From Prevotella sp. (lineage in GTDB: Bacteria > Bacteroidota > Bacteroidia > Bacteroidales > Bacteroidaceae), in assembly GCA_017449025.1 (NCBI GenBank), contig JAFSKJ010000013.1:1-64000 (forward strand): DNA of 64,000 nucleotides, written 5' to 3'. The notes beneath the pieces were generated by a model. That model was not told the origin of the DNA. It saw nothing but the letters and a program-made list of their open reading frames with translations, and ran no database searches. Every line of letters starts with the position of its first letter. Positions within the stretch are counted from its first letter, which is position 1. Positions 1 to 8,016 of the stretch are shown one piece after another. The position numbers and the translations under genes were made by a program.

Positions 1-9
1 AAATATGAT

Positions 10-17
10 TACCTTTG
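10..17 (+). promoter_or_regulatory. Isolated Bacteroidetes -7 box at the window edge
   Basis: TACCTTTG matches the Bacteroidetes -7 consensus TAnnTTTG. The matching -33 box would lie before the window start, so only half the promoter can be judged. No protein gene follows for 600 bases; the transcript would run into the inverted repeat element. Confidence 0.35.
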
Positions 18-74
18 CATCGTAAAAAGAGGTCGTGCCCGACACGGGCCAAAGGATATATTACAATTATTTAT

Positions 75-456
75 GAAATAGGGTGTCAGGGTGACAGAAC
101 GCCCTGTCACAAAGGGTTTGCACCCTGTTTGAGGGTGACAGAGGGTGACAGGAGGGTGACAGGTCTGACAATGGACTTTACACACTAAGTGCCTTTGGAT
201 TTCCGTAAAGTGGCACTTTAGCGTCGTAAAGTGGCACTTTAGCGTCGTAAAGTGGCACTTTAGCTCAGATAACATTATTGCCACGCTCATAGGCAGTTAC
301 CTTCATAGGAACGGCTTTCAGAAAGGCAAGGGTGACAAGAGCCGCTGCTATCTCATAGCCCGCAAATCCTGACACCCTCCTGTCACCCTCTGTCACCCTC
401 AAACAGGGTGCAAACCCTTTGTACATCGGCGTTCTGTCACCCTGACACCCTATTTC
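75..456. repeat. Inverted pair of 89-nt GGGTGACAG-rich elements
   Basis: Two arms, 75-163 and 368-456, are near-perfect reverse complements. Each carries runs of the unit GGGTGACAG or a one-base variant. The 200-nt centre holds three 21-nt repeats (204-264). A direct, diverged copy of the left arm plus its right flank (about 80-210) lies at 41169-41299. Short open frames through it appear to be translation of the repeat, not a gene. The centre read on the minus strand gives a protein-like stretch (near 268-370) that could be a remnant of a lost gene; I do not recognise it. Confidence 0.8.
204..264. repeat. Three tandem 21-nt units with palindromic core
   Basis: The unit begins CGTAAAGTGGCACTTTAG and recurs at 204, 225 and 246. 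Its core TAAAGTGGCACTTTA is a palindrome apart from the central base. The same core builds the repeats at 23884-23968 and 48077-48161, so it is a family dispersed across the window. Confidence 0.85.
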
Positions 457-549
457 TGAAAATTCCGTGTGCGCTTGAAGATTTTTGTCCACTTGATAGG
501 GGTGCTGAGCAGTTACGTGTCCGAAGCAAAAGTGTAAAGAATGTTAAGA

Positions 550-628
550 TTCTAAAGAATTAGAGTAAATTGTTTGGTGGTTCTAAATATTTAGAATATA
601 TTTGCAGCGTAATTCTAAAAGTTTAGAG
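550..628 (+). promoter_or_regulatory. blaI promoter with three phased operator palindromes
   Basis: A full Bacteroidetes promoter is visible: TTTG at 573-576, a 20-nt spacer, TATATTTG at 597-604. Three related palindromes overlap it: TTCTAAAGAATTAGAG at 550-565, TTCTAAATATTTAGAA (perfect) at 581-596 and TTCTAAAAGTTTAGAG at 613-628. They start 31 and 32 nt apart, three helical turns each, covering the region before the -33 box, the spacer, and the start of the transcript. BlaI/MecI repressors bind dyads of this kind, so autoregulation by the adjacent BlaI is the natural reading. Operator identity is inferred. Confidence 0.8.
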
Positions 629-630
629 CT

Positions 631-1002
631 ATGAAGGAGAGTAAACAGTTGACAAAAGCCGAGACGCAGGTGATGCAAGCCCTGTGGAGCCTGCCAGCAG
701 AGGGGGCCTTGTCGGCAGAGATCATGGAGCGGATGCCAGAGCCCAAGCCTGCACTGACCACGCTTCTCACGTTCTTGAAGATTCTTAAGGACAAGGGATT
801 CGTGACGTCGCAGAAGGAGGGTCGCGGCCAGCGCTTCCATGCCGAGGTGAGCCGCGAGGCTTACACGCGCACGTATATGAAAGAGGTGAAGCAGACCTTC
901 TTCGGCGGATCGTTCACCTCCTTGGTATCGTTTTTCGCCAAAGAAGAGCAGCTCACCGACGCTGACATCAGCGAGATTCTCCGCATTATAGAAAAGAAAT
1001 AA
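631..1002 (+). CDS. blaI: BlaI/MecI family transcriptional repressor
   Basis: A 123-residue winged-helix repressor of the usual BlaI/MecI length. The N-terminal two thirds carry the family helix pattern (TKAETQVMQALW, then ALTTLLTFLKILKDKGFV as recognition helix and wing, then the RxGRGQRFHAE-like strand). The C-terminal helix is the dimerisation part. In this family the repressor is cut after the membrane sensor BlaR1 detects cell-wall damage or beta-lactam. The sensor-like gene follows after 18 nt, so the two form an operon. Its promoter (573-604) is overlaid by three dyads, consistent with self-repression. No beta-lactamase gene is in view, so the regulon may be envelope stress rather than resistance. 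Confidence 0.92.
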   Translation: MKESKQLTKAETQVMQALWSLPAEGALSAEIMERMPEPKPALTTLLTFLKILKDKGFVTSQKEGRGQRFHAEVSREAYTRTYMKEVKQTFFGGSFTSLVSFFAKEEQLTDADISEILRIIEKK

Positions 1003-1020
1003 AAGGCGAAAGGAGGATCT

Positions 1021-2748
1021 ATGTACACGCTTGAAACAGGTTTATTTCCCTTGGCCGCCATCGTGGTAGGTGCGCTGCTTACGCTCATCTTCTTCTCTGT
1101 GGTCAGGCTCAAGTGCTCAGCCCGCTGGGCCATCGGCTTCATCTTTGCGGCTATGGCCATGATCACCATCTGCTCAGTGGTGACACCGGTGCGATGGGTG
1201 GAACTCGAGGGCAGAGAAGCCCCACTCTTATCCCCACTTGAGGGGAAGACTAATGGCGGAGCATCATCCCCCCAAGAGGGGGACACAAATGTCCTATGGA
1301 GTAATGAAGCCCCACTTTCGTCCCCCCTTGAGGGGAATACTTATGGCGGTGCATCATCCTCCCAAGGTGGGACAGGAGGGGAACTTCTCTTCGGCTGGGT
1401 GTGGGTGGCAGGAGTCGTTGTCATGCTGCTCTACCTGTTGAAGCAGCTGGTACATCTCTACCTGCTGAGACGTAATCAGGAGTATATCTGTAACACTGAG
1501 GGTGCAACACTTTTTGCTGTCGATGGCACCGATGCCTTCTCTTTCGGACGTAGTGTGTTTCTACCACGCATGTTCGACGACGAGATGCGCCATTTCATGA
1601 CACTGCATGAGACGGCCCATGTACAGCACCGCCATTTCCTCTGGCTCTGCCTTTGCTGGCTGTTAGTGGCCGTCAATTGGTACAACCCGTTCTGCTGGGT
1701 GCTGTTTCGTGAGCTGCGTCTGCAACACGAGCTGCAGGTTGATGGCGACGTGCTGCGCCAGGGCGTTGACCGCTCGGCCTATCAGTACTCGCTGCTACGG
1801 GCATCGATGCTGGGCGGCGGTCCTGTCTGGGTGCTCTCTGCCTTCGGGCGCAACCCTGTAACCCATCGCATTGCCTTTATGAACAGCGACATCAACATGC
1901 GGGGCAGCTGGCGCCGAGCTGTAGTAGCGTCGCTATTGACTGTGGTGGTGCTGTCGGCAGCCGTTGTCACCGCCTGCCAGAGCAATGAGAAGATAAAGGA
2001 GCACCCCTTGATGGGCTGGTGGAAGATGGACTTCACGCGCAACACCGACAGCGACACTGAGCTGTATCCTGTCGGTAAGCAGATTGCCTTCTACAACTAC
2101 GACACGTTCCTCACCATCACCTACCAGGCCCGCAACGGCAAGTCACTCTCCTTCTCGTTCTCCACGGAAGAGACGCGGCTGCGGGGCGACACTCTGGTCG
2201 ATGCTATGGGCCACCCCATGCGCTATGAGTTTATCGACGACAACACGTTCCAGAGCCAGTGGACGCGCCAGCCTTACCAGAACGCCATGCCGAAGGGGCC
2301 GGAGATTACCGACCAGTGGAGCCGCATACCCGTTGACGAGGAACTGTTGGAACTGTTCCAGTCGCTCCGACAGGCCGACAAAGCGCACGGCGGGAAGTTC
2401 GACGGTGTGTGGCTGAACCTGACCCAGACGGTAGAAGGCGATAAAAACAAAGAATATCTGATTGTCAGCGACAGTCTCTTCCTCAGCCTCTACTATAACC
2501 AGCAAGAGCCCAAGGCGTTCCGCGCAGCAGGCGGGGGCTACAGTGGCACCCTGAAGGAGATTGGCGATAACCATCTTAAATTGGGAAATATGGAACCGTT
2601 TGTGTACTCCATGCCCGATGCCGACCATCTGGTGGTACACAAGGCTGCGAACGAGACTGCCACGCCGCATACCTTCCAGCGCATCGCCATGCCCGCCGAA
2701 CTGAAGCGCATGTTCACGGCTCCGATGACACACGGACACTCCGGCTGA
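1021..2748 (+). CDS. BlaR1-like M56 metallopeptidase sensor
   Basis: A 575-residue membrane protein. Transmembrane segments lie near 8-29, 36-56, 122-148 and 207-226, and another near 298-318. The zinc site HETAH is at 196-200, with the third ligand probably the Glu in HELQVDGD near 237. This is the M56 core that cleaves the partner repressor. The C-terminal 245 residues are not a penicillin-binding domain; they start LMGWWKMDF and resemble two copies of the DUF4488-type lipocalin-like fold of Bacteroidetes sensors. Residues 66-125 are an inserted pair of 30-residue repeats encoded by palindromic repeat DNA, placed between transmembrane segments 2 and 3. The gene sits 18 nt after blaI. Ligand is unknown; the domain swap argues against a classical beta-lactam sensor. 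Confidence 0.85.
   Translation: MYTLETGLFPLAAIVVGALLTLIFFSVVRLKCSARWAIGFIFAAMAMITICSVVTPVRWVELEGREAPLLSPLEGKTNGGASSPQEGDTNVLWSNEAPLSSPLEGNTYGGASSSQGGTGGELLFGWVWVAGVVVMLLYLLKQLVHLYLLRRNQEYICNTEGATLFAVDGTDAFSFGRSVFLPRMFDDEMRHFMTLHETAHVQHRHFLWLCLCWLLVAVNWYNPFCWVLFRELRLQHELQVDGDVLRQGVDRSAYQYSLLRASMLGGGPVWVLSAFGRNPVTHRIAFMNSDINMRGSWRRAVVASLLTVVVLSAAVVTACQSNEKIKEHPLMGWWKMDFTRNTDSDTELYPVGKQIAFYNYDTFLTITYQARNGKSLSFSFSTEETRLRGDTLVDAMGHPMRYEFIDDNTFQSQWTRQPYQNAMPKGPEITDQWSRIPVDEELLELFQSLRQADKAHGGKFDGVWLNLTQTVEGDKNKEYLIVSDSLFLSLYYNQQEPKAFRAAGGGYSGTLKEIGDNHLKLGNMEPFVYSMPDADHLVVHKAANETATPHTFQRIAMPAELKRMFTAPMTHGHSG
1216..1376. repeat. In-frame 90-nt tandem repeat with GC-rich palindromes
   Basis: Two copies begin GAAGCCCCACT at 1216 and 1306, exactly 90 nt (30 codons) apart. 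Each copy contains two short palindromes, of the form TCCCC..GGGGA and CCCCC..GGGGG, separated by a GGCGGWGCATCATCC stretch. It is translated within the BlaR1-like protein without breaking the frame. Related palindromes occur inside two other genes (5551-5590 and 7841-7871). Confidence 0.85.
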
Positions 2749-2895
2749 GCCAAGGCAAAAATTCAAAACAAGAATCTGTAAATTTCCTGTTCCGAAAAGG
2801 CAGGGACAGCCAGTCCTGTGCCCTGACAGACAGTCACCATCCAACTCAAATAAAGTAATAAAACACATACAAAACGAGTAGTTTCCCGGGAAGAT

Positions 2896-2931
2896 TCAGG
2901 AGGCCGCAGGGATGCACCCTCCTGATTTTTT
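2896..2931 (+). terminator. Intrinsic terminator or leader attenuator
   Basis: TCAGGAGG (2896-2903) pairs perfectly with CCTCCTGA (2918-2925) and is followed directly by six T residues. It lies 147 nt after the blaR1-like stop and 22 nt before the next start codon, so it either ends the blaIR transcript or acts as a leader terminator for the downstream gene. The rest of 2749-2952 shows no gene. Confidence 0.65.
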
Positions 2932-2952
2932 AATCCTTAAAACATTATTATT

Positions 2953-5907
2953 ATGAACAAGAGAATCTGCACTGTTTTCATTGCTGCCGCCCTCGCCATG
3001 TGCGTCGGGGCGCAGGAAAAGACGACGGGGAAAGCCAGTCGCCAAGAGAGAACCATAGCCCTGTGGGGGCACGTGAAGAATGCCGTGACGCGCGTTGGCA
3101 TCAAGGATGCCTTCATCACCCTGATGCGCGAGGACTCAAGCGTGGTGGACACGATGCACGTGTTCAAGCAGTGGAGCCAGGGCAAAGACGACTACGCCTA
3201 CCGCTTCGACATACCGGCACGCGAGCAGAAATACATCATCCGCGCCGAGCACCCCGACTATGAGACCACCTACGTGGACTACCACGTGCGCCACATTGCC
3301 CGCAACACCTACTTCGACGCGCCGTGGCACCACATGAAGAAGCGCAGCCGCATGACGGAGAATGTACACCAGCTGGGCGAGGTGGTAGTAAAAGCCACAA
3401 AAGTGAAAATGGCATATCGTGGCGACACCATCACCTTCAATGCCGATGCCTTCAACCTGCCCGAAGGCTCCATGCTCGACGCCCTCATCCGCCAGATGGA
3501 CGGCGTGGAACTGAAGGACGACGGTCGCATACTGGTGCAAGGCGAGCAGGTGGACGAACTGATGCTCAACGGCAAGGACTTCTTCAAGGGCAACAACCGC
3601 GTGATGCTCGACAACCTGCCAGCCTACACGGTGAAGCAGGTGCAGACCTACCACAAGAGCACGGAACTGAGCGAGTATTTAGAGCGCAACTACGACAAGA
3701 AGCGCTTCGTGATGGACGTGCAGCTGAAGCGGGAATACAACCAGGGATGGCTCATGAACGCCGAGGTGGCGGGCGGCTCACCGTTCTTGAAGGACATTGA
3801 CGACCGCTACCTGGCTCGTCTCTTCGGCTTGCGCTACACCACCAATTCGCGCTTGGCCTTCTACGCCCAGACTAATAACATAAACGAGAGCCGACGCCCC
3901 GGCGGCGATGGCGACTGGTCGCCCAGCAACCAGCCCACAGGCTTGAGCGAGCACCGTCTGGCTGGCGCCGACCTGATGATAGAAGACCGCGACAAGCGCT
4001 GGCAGGAAAAGGCCAACGCGGCCGTGGGATGGCAGCGCACCACCAACATCACGCAGACCAACGCCGAGCAGTTCCACACCGATGCCGCCTCGACTTTCAA
4101 CCGTCAGACAATCAACACCCGCAGCCGCAACGTTAATGCCAACGTCACCAACGAGTTTCAGCTGAAGAAGCCCTTCTTCCTCTATTCTTGGTCGTATCTG
4201 CAATATAACGATGCCGAGAGCAACAGCCTCAGCCGTGCGGCGCAGTTCAACAGCGACCCCACACGCTTTGGCACAACGACCACCATACTCGACAGCGTCT
4301 TTGCCGCCTCGCTCAGCTTAGACCTGCAGCAGGCTCTGGTGAACAGCAACCTGCAACAATCGAAGAACGATGGCAGCAACCTTACATTGTTGACTAACAA
4401 CATTCTGAACTACAAACTGCCCTCGGGCGACAACATGGGCGTAGACCTCGACGCCTCCTACAACCGAGGCCGCAGCCATGCCACCTCCGAACAGCAGGTT
4501 CGCTATGCTGCTACCTTGTCGCAGCCCACTACGCTCCGCCGCCACTCCTCCACCCCATCAAGCGAGACCAACTTCTCCATCGCCCCCAACTACCGCATCA
4601 CGTGGCTCAACGGCCTGTGGCTTAACACCGAGTATCGGTTCCTCTTCCGCGAGCGTAACAACACCAACGACGTGTTCCTCGCCGACACCCTCGACCTTCA
4701 GAATGCCTACGACCGCACGCACCGCCGCGTGGAGAACCGCCTAGCCGTCACCCCCGGATACACATACGAGAAGGACGGCAAATATTTCCAAGTCTACTAT
4801 CAGATGCACTTCTACAATGTCAACGAGCAGTTAGACTACCGCAGCGCCTACGCCGACACATCGCTCGTTCAGCACTGCTGGACCATGTCGCCCGAACTCC
4901 ACCTGCAATGGGCAAAGGACAACTGGGCACGCTCCTTCGACCTCTTCTACGGCATAGAGTTCCAGACGCCCGACCTCTTCCAGAAGGTTGACATACTGAA
5001 CAACGAGAACCCGCTCGTACGCCGCTACGGCAACCCCGACCTGCGCGGTGCCACCAACCACCGCATGCAGTTCGGCCTTAACCGCAACTGGCGCGAGCAG
5101 CGCATCTCCCACCGCATTGGCGGCGGCCTACGTTTCTTCCGTCACCAGGTGTCGCAAGGCCAGACCTACGACCCCGCCACAGGCATCACCACCTACCGCC
5201 CCGAAAACGTGGAGGGCAACTGGCAGACCTACTTCTTCGACTTCTTCAACATGCCGCTCGACAAGCCTCGCCGCCTAACGCTGAACAACTACCTGCACGG
5301 CGACTACACCCGCAACGTAGACATCGCCGCCACTGTGTCCGACGGTTTTTCCGTCGGGTCCCTTACCCACGTCAACAACTACTACCTCGAGAACCGCCTC
5401 ACCCTCAGCTACACCATAGGCAACCTCACCCTTGGCCTGCCCACCTACGTAGAATACCGCCACACCGACAACCGCGAAGCTACCATCACACCCATCAACG
5501 CCGTCAACTTCCAGTACGGCCTCACCGCCAACTACAACTTCAAACGCGATGCAGGCTCCTCCCCCAAGGGGGAGGCAGGGAGGGGACTTCCCCGCTGGCT
5601 ACAGGGATTCAGCCTTGCCACCGACCTGAAGATGTACTCCCGCCGTGGCTACGGCGACAGCTCTTTGAACCGCAACGACCTGGTATGGAACGCCAGCATC
5701 AGCCGCTCCTTCCCCAACCCCTTTGGCAAGCGCGCCGCCGGCACCCTCGTGGCCCGCCTCGAGGGCTTCGACATCCTCCATCAGCTCTCCTCCACCTCCA
5801 TCTTCATCAACGGGCAGGGTCGCACCGAGACCACCCACAACACCCTACCCCGCTACGTGATGCTCCACCTTACGTACAGCTGGCAGAAGATGCCGAAAAA
5901 GAGATGA
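2953..5907 (+). CDS. Outer-membrane beta-barrel protein, TonB-receptor-like
   Basis: A 984-residue exported protein with a signal peptide ending near AMCVGAQ (residues 1-21). A carboxypeptidase-regulatory-like beta-sandwich covers about 38-115, then a plug-like part (GEVVVKATKVKMAYRGD through LNGKDFFKGNN and LKREYNQG, about 138-260), and a long beta-barrel of alternating aromatic strands to the end. The plug phrase YRGDTITFNADAF..PEGSMLDALIRQMDGVEL is paralleled in the gene at 60239-63253, so the two are distant paralogues of the Bacteroidetes outer-membrane beta-barrel family (not classical SusC). Residues near 866-880 (GSSPKGEAGRGLPRW) are encoded by a palindromic GC-rich repeat. Single gene; its transport substrate cannot be read from sequence. 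Confidence 0.85.
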   Translation: MNKRICTVFIAAALAMCVGAQEKTTGKASRQERTIALWGHVKNAVTRVGIKDAFITLMREDSSVVDTMHVFKQWSQGKDDYAYRFDIPAREQKYIIRAEHPDYETTYVDYHVRHIARNTYFDAPWHHMKKRSRMTENVHQLGEVVVKATKVKMAYRGDTITFNADAFNLPEGSMLDALIRQMDGVELKDDGRILVQGEQVDELMLNGKDFFKGNNRVMLDNLPAYTVKQVQTYHKSTELSEYLERNYDKKRFVMDVQLKREYNQGWLMNAEVAGGSPFLKDIDDRYLARLFGLRYTTNSRLAFYAQTNNINESRRPGGDGDWSPSNQPTGLSEHRLAGADLMIEDRDKRWQEKANAAVGWQRTTNITQTNAEQFHTDAASTFNRQTINTRSRNVNANVTNEFQLKKPFFLYSWSYLQYNDAESNSLSRAAQFNSDPTRFGTTTTILDSVFAASLSLDLQQALVNSNLQQSKNDGSNLTLLTNNILNYKLPSGDNMGVDLDASYNRGRSHATSEQQVRYAATLSQPTTLRRHSSTPSSETNFSIAPNYRITWLNGLWLNTEYRFLFRERNNTNDVFLADTLDLQNAYDRTHRRVENRLAVTPGYTYEKDGKYFQVYYQMHFYNVNEQLDYRSAYADTSLVQHCWTMSPELHLQWAKDNWARSFDLFYGIEFQTPDLFQKVDILNNENPLVRRYGNPDLRGATNHRMQFGLNRNWREQRISHRIGGGLRFFRHQVSQGQTYDPATGITTYRPENVEGNWQTYFFDFFNMPLDKPRRLTLNNYLHGDYTRNVDIAATVSDGFSVGSLTHVNNYYLENRLTLSYTIGNLTLGLPTYVEYRHTDNREATITPINAVNFQYGLTANYNFKRDAGSSPKGEAGRGLPRWLQGFSLATDLKMYSRRGYGDSSLNRNDLVWNASISRSFPNPFGKRAAGTLVARLEGFDILHQLSSTSIFINGQGRTETTHNTLPRYVMLHLTYSWQKMPKKR
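5551..5590. repeat. Palindromic GC-rich repeat inside a barrel gene
   Basis: CTCCCCCAAGGGGGAG is a perfect palindrome, followed by GCAGGGAGGGGAC. It adds about 13 codons in frame to the barrel gene, probably in a loop between strands. Confidence 0.7.
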
Positions 5908-5914
5908 GATAAAA

Positions 5915-5959
5915 CTTTATGTATGTCCGAAACCTACATAGAATCGGACATACATAAAG
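5915..5959. terminator. Long perfect hairpin between convergent genes
   Basis: CTTTATGTATGTCCGA (5915-5930) and TCGGACATACATAAAG (5944-5959) pair over 16 bp without a mismatch around a 13-nt loop. It sits between the end of the barrel gene (5907) and the end of the seven-gene minus-strand unit (6015). A second small hairpin (ACGAGC-ttc-GCTCGT, 5968-5982) follows. There is no long U tract, so it may act as a bidirectional terminator or a 3'-end stabiliser. Confidence 0.65.
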
Positions 5960-6014
5960 GACTCACTACGAGCTTCGCTCGTCGAAGAAGTTCCTACAAT
6001 AAATAGATATTTTC

Positions 6015-7934
6015 TTAATTGAAGGGCAGGAACATTTTTGAAGGCTCCCATCCGCGTCCTTCCAACTTCTTCTGCATCCACAGGTAGCCGAAGCTTGCGG
6101 GATAGCCAGCGGGACTCTCGGCGTTCTTGTGGCGCGCCAAGCGGCAGAGGTCGAAGTATCTGTTGCCCTCGAATGCGAACTCCAGGGCATACTCGTCGCA
6201 GAGCAAGTCTTCAACGGCATTGATGGTGTCTTGCTTAGTGTATGCAACGTTGACGCCATAGGTGTTGGCAATCTGCTCCATTTTCTTGCCCACCATACGC
6301 TTCATGGTGTATGGCGAAGAGCCTGTGAGGTAGCTGCTTATGCCGAAGTCGCTGGCGGCCTTGCCTGCGCCATGGCAGTGTATGCCGCATGCACTTGCGT
6401 ATGGGAACAGGTAGATGTTCTCGTCGGAGAGCAGCGGATAGGTGGTGCGGAGCATCTGCTTTGTCTCGTCGCTGATGTAGTCGGCGTATGTGAGGAGGTT
6501 TTCGCTGATGCCGTCCTTGAGTATTGCGAAAGCAGCGTCGGGATAGCCTAAGCGGTTGAAGGCCTCGGCGAGATGTAAGAGTACGGTGCTGGTGCGGTAG
6601 AGCACGATATTGGCATACTTGTACTTGTCTATCCACTGCATGGTGGAGTCGCCAACGAGCGACTGCTGTATTACGCTGCGCAGTCGCATGTCTCCTGCCA
6701 TGGCTATGCGTATGCTGTCGCATGCCTGCTGTCCGCCTATGGAGTAATAGTAGTACTCTGTGGAGTCTGACAGCAGGTTGAGAGCGTCGGATGCCTTGAT
6801 CTGTATCTCACTCATGTATGGCTCTCTGAGGCCGACGTCGCTGCTTTCCTCGGTAGTGGCATAGTAGTTGAAGCCAAAAGCGAGGGGCACGTCAGTGGTC
6901 TGTCCGTTCTGTCGGTTGACGGCCATGGGGATATATGTGATGATGTCGTTGGCAGCCGTGGGGTTGCGTCCGAACACTGATGCCCATGCGGGATTTGTGC
7001 TGATGATGGTGCGTATCTGCGAATCGTCGGGCAGGTCGCTGTCGGCATCGGCGCCAAAGCGCCCTGAGCTCAACGACTTGGAGCGCATGGGGGCAAGCAG
7101 CAGGCTGCTGGTGTAAGTGCCGGCAACCTGAGTGAGGTAGACGGTGAAGTGTCGCGCTGCATTGGCGTACTCACCAGCTTCGAGGTACATGTCGCCGAGG
7201 ATAACGTCGACAGGCACGAAGCATCGCCGTGGTTCAAACTGCTTCTGTGTGCTCTCCCAGTTTGGCGAACCTATGTTATGCCCTGACGTCAGGCCGTAGG
7301 CTGGCACACTCATGCCTGTGTACTGCTCAAGGTCGGGAGCGAGCTGTGCAACGATTTCGGTGAGTGTGAGCTGAGGGAAGCTGTTACCGTCGATCTGCGA
7401 GATCTTGGTAAGCGGTTCGGTAAAGAACGGCACGCGCTCGTAGTTGCGTCCGAGCTGCAGGTAAGCCCATGCGCGCAAGGCCTTGACGGCAGCATATTCG
7501 TTGATTACCACGTTGGTGGCGCCGGTGTACAGCTCTGTGTTACGGTTCTTGATGTAGTAGTTGCAATTGTTGATGACACGGTAGTAGACGTATGCCGAGT
7601 CGTACTTGTTGGCCGAGGTGGCGGTGAAGTTAGCCAGCTGGCGCAGGTTGTTGTCGGTATACTTGGTTGTGGCCACCAGGTCGCCGCGCATCTCTCCCTG
7701 GAACACATACTGGTCGGCGAGCTGCTGCATTGCCTGCATGATGCCGAAGGTGTAGAAGAGGGAGTCGGTTTTCTCTGCTATCTCCGGCTCAATGTTCTGT
7801 CGCGAGCTGTCTGTCTCGAGCATGTCGGAGCATGAAGTGAGAGCCCACCCAAGCCCTCCCAAAGGGAGGGATGTCAAAATGCATAAGAACCACTTTGAAA
7901 CCGTTCCTGTTGTATTTAATTTAAAGATTTTCAT
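6015..7934 (-). CDS. SusD/RagB-like surface lipoprotein (pair 2)
   Basis: A 639-residue lipoprotein; lipobox ALTSC puts the acylated Cys at 35. The body has the SusD/RagB helical pattern: an N-terminal region with YYRVINNCNYYIKNR, AVKALRAWAYLQLGRNYERVPF (TPR helices), and the C-terminal signature EYALEFAFEGNRYFDLCRLAR. SusD-type proteins cap the SusC channel and bind the nutrient at the cell surface. It follows its SusC by 82 nt and is the last gene of the unit. The hydrophobic part of its signal peptide (TSLPLGGLG) is encoded by a GGGAGGG palindrome. Substrate unknown. Confidence 0.93.
   Translation of the reverse strand: MKIFKLNTTGTVSKWFLCILTSLPLGGLGWALTSCSDMLETDSSRQNIEPEIAEKTDSLFYTFGIMQAMQQLADQYVFQGEMRGDLVATTKYTDNNLRQLANFTATSANKYDSAYVYYRVINNCNYYIKNRNTELYTGATNVVINEYAAVKALRAWAYLQLGRNYERVPFFTEPLTKISQIDGNSFPQLTLTEIVAQLAPDLEQYTGMSVPAYGLTSGHNIGSPNWESTQKQFEPRRCFVPVDVILGDMYLEAGEYANAARHFTVYLTQVAGTYTSSLLLAPMRSKSLSSGRFGADADSDLPDDSQIRTIISTNPAWASVFGRNPTAANDIITYIPMAVNRQNGQTTDVPLAFGFNYYATTEESSDVGLREPYMSEIQIKASDALNLLSDSTEYYYYSIGGQQACDSIRIAMAGDMRLRSVIQQSLVGDSTMQWIDKYKYANIVLYRTSTVLLHLAEAFNRLGYPDAAFAILKDGISENLLTYADYISDETKQMLRTTYPLLSDENIYLFPYASACGIHCHGAGKAASDFGISSYLTGSSPYTMKRMVGKKMEQIANTYGVNVAYTKQDTINAVEDLLCDEYALEFAFEGNRYFDLCRLARHKNAESPAGYPASFGYLWMQKKLEGRGWEPSKMFLPFN
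7841..7871. repeat. Palindrome forming part of a signal peptide
   Basis: CCCTCCCAAAGGGAGGG is a perfect inverted repeat in the DNA and lies within the lipoprotein signal peptide of the SusD-like gene, encoding SLPLGGLG. A decayed relative (AAGCCCTTTCGGATAGAGGGA) lies just upstream of this gene, near 7985-8005, in the SusC-SusD spacer. Confidence 0.7.
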
Positions 7935-8016
7935 ATTCTGATGATGTATATTGTATTTAACTTGTCTGTTGCAAGGCGCACCTAAGCCCTTTCGGATAGA
8001 GGGATGTTGGTGCTCT

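Noticed and set aside
204-264. Iteron-type replication origin
   Set aside because: Three 21-nt repeats are present, but no replication gene is adjacent and the same core is dispersed as single elements elsewhere.
265-492. Open frame of 75 codons on the minus strand
   Set aside because: Half of it is the GGGTGACAG repeat read as protein, and the same peptide type appears in another repeat copy near 41200. At best a remnant.
631-2748. Beta-lactam resistance cassette
   Set aside because: The sensor has no penicillin-binding domain and no beta-lactamase is present.
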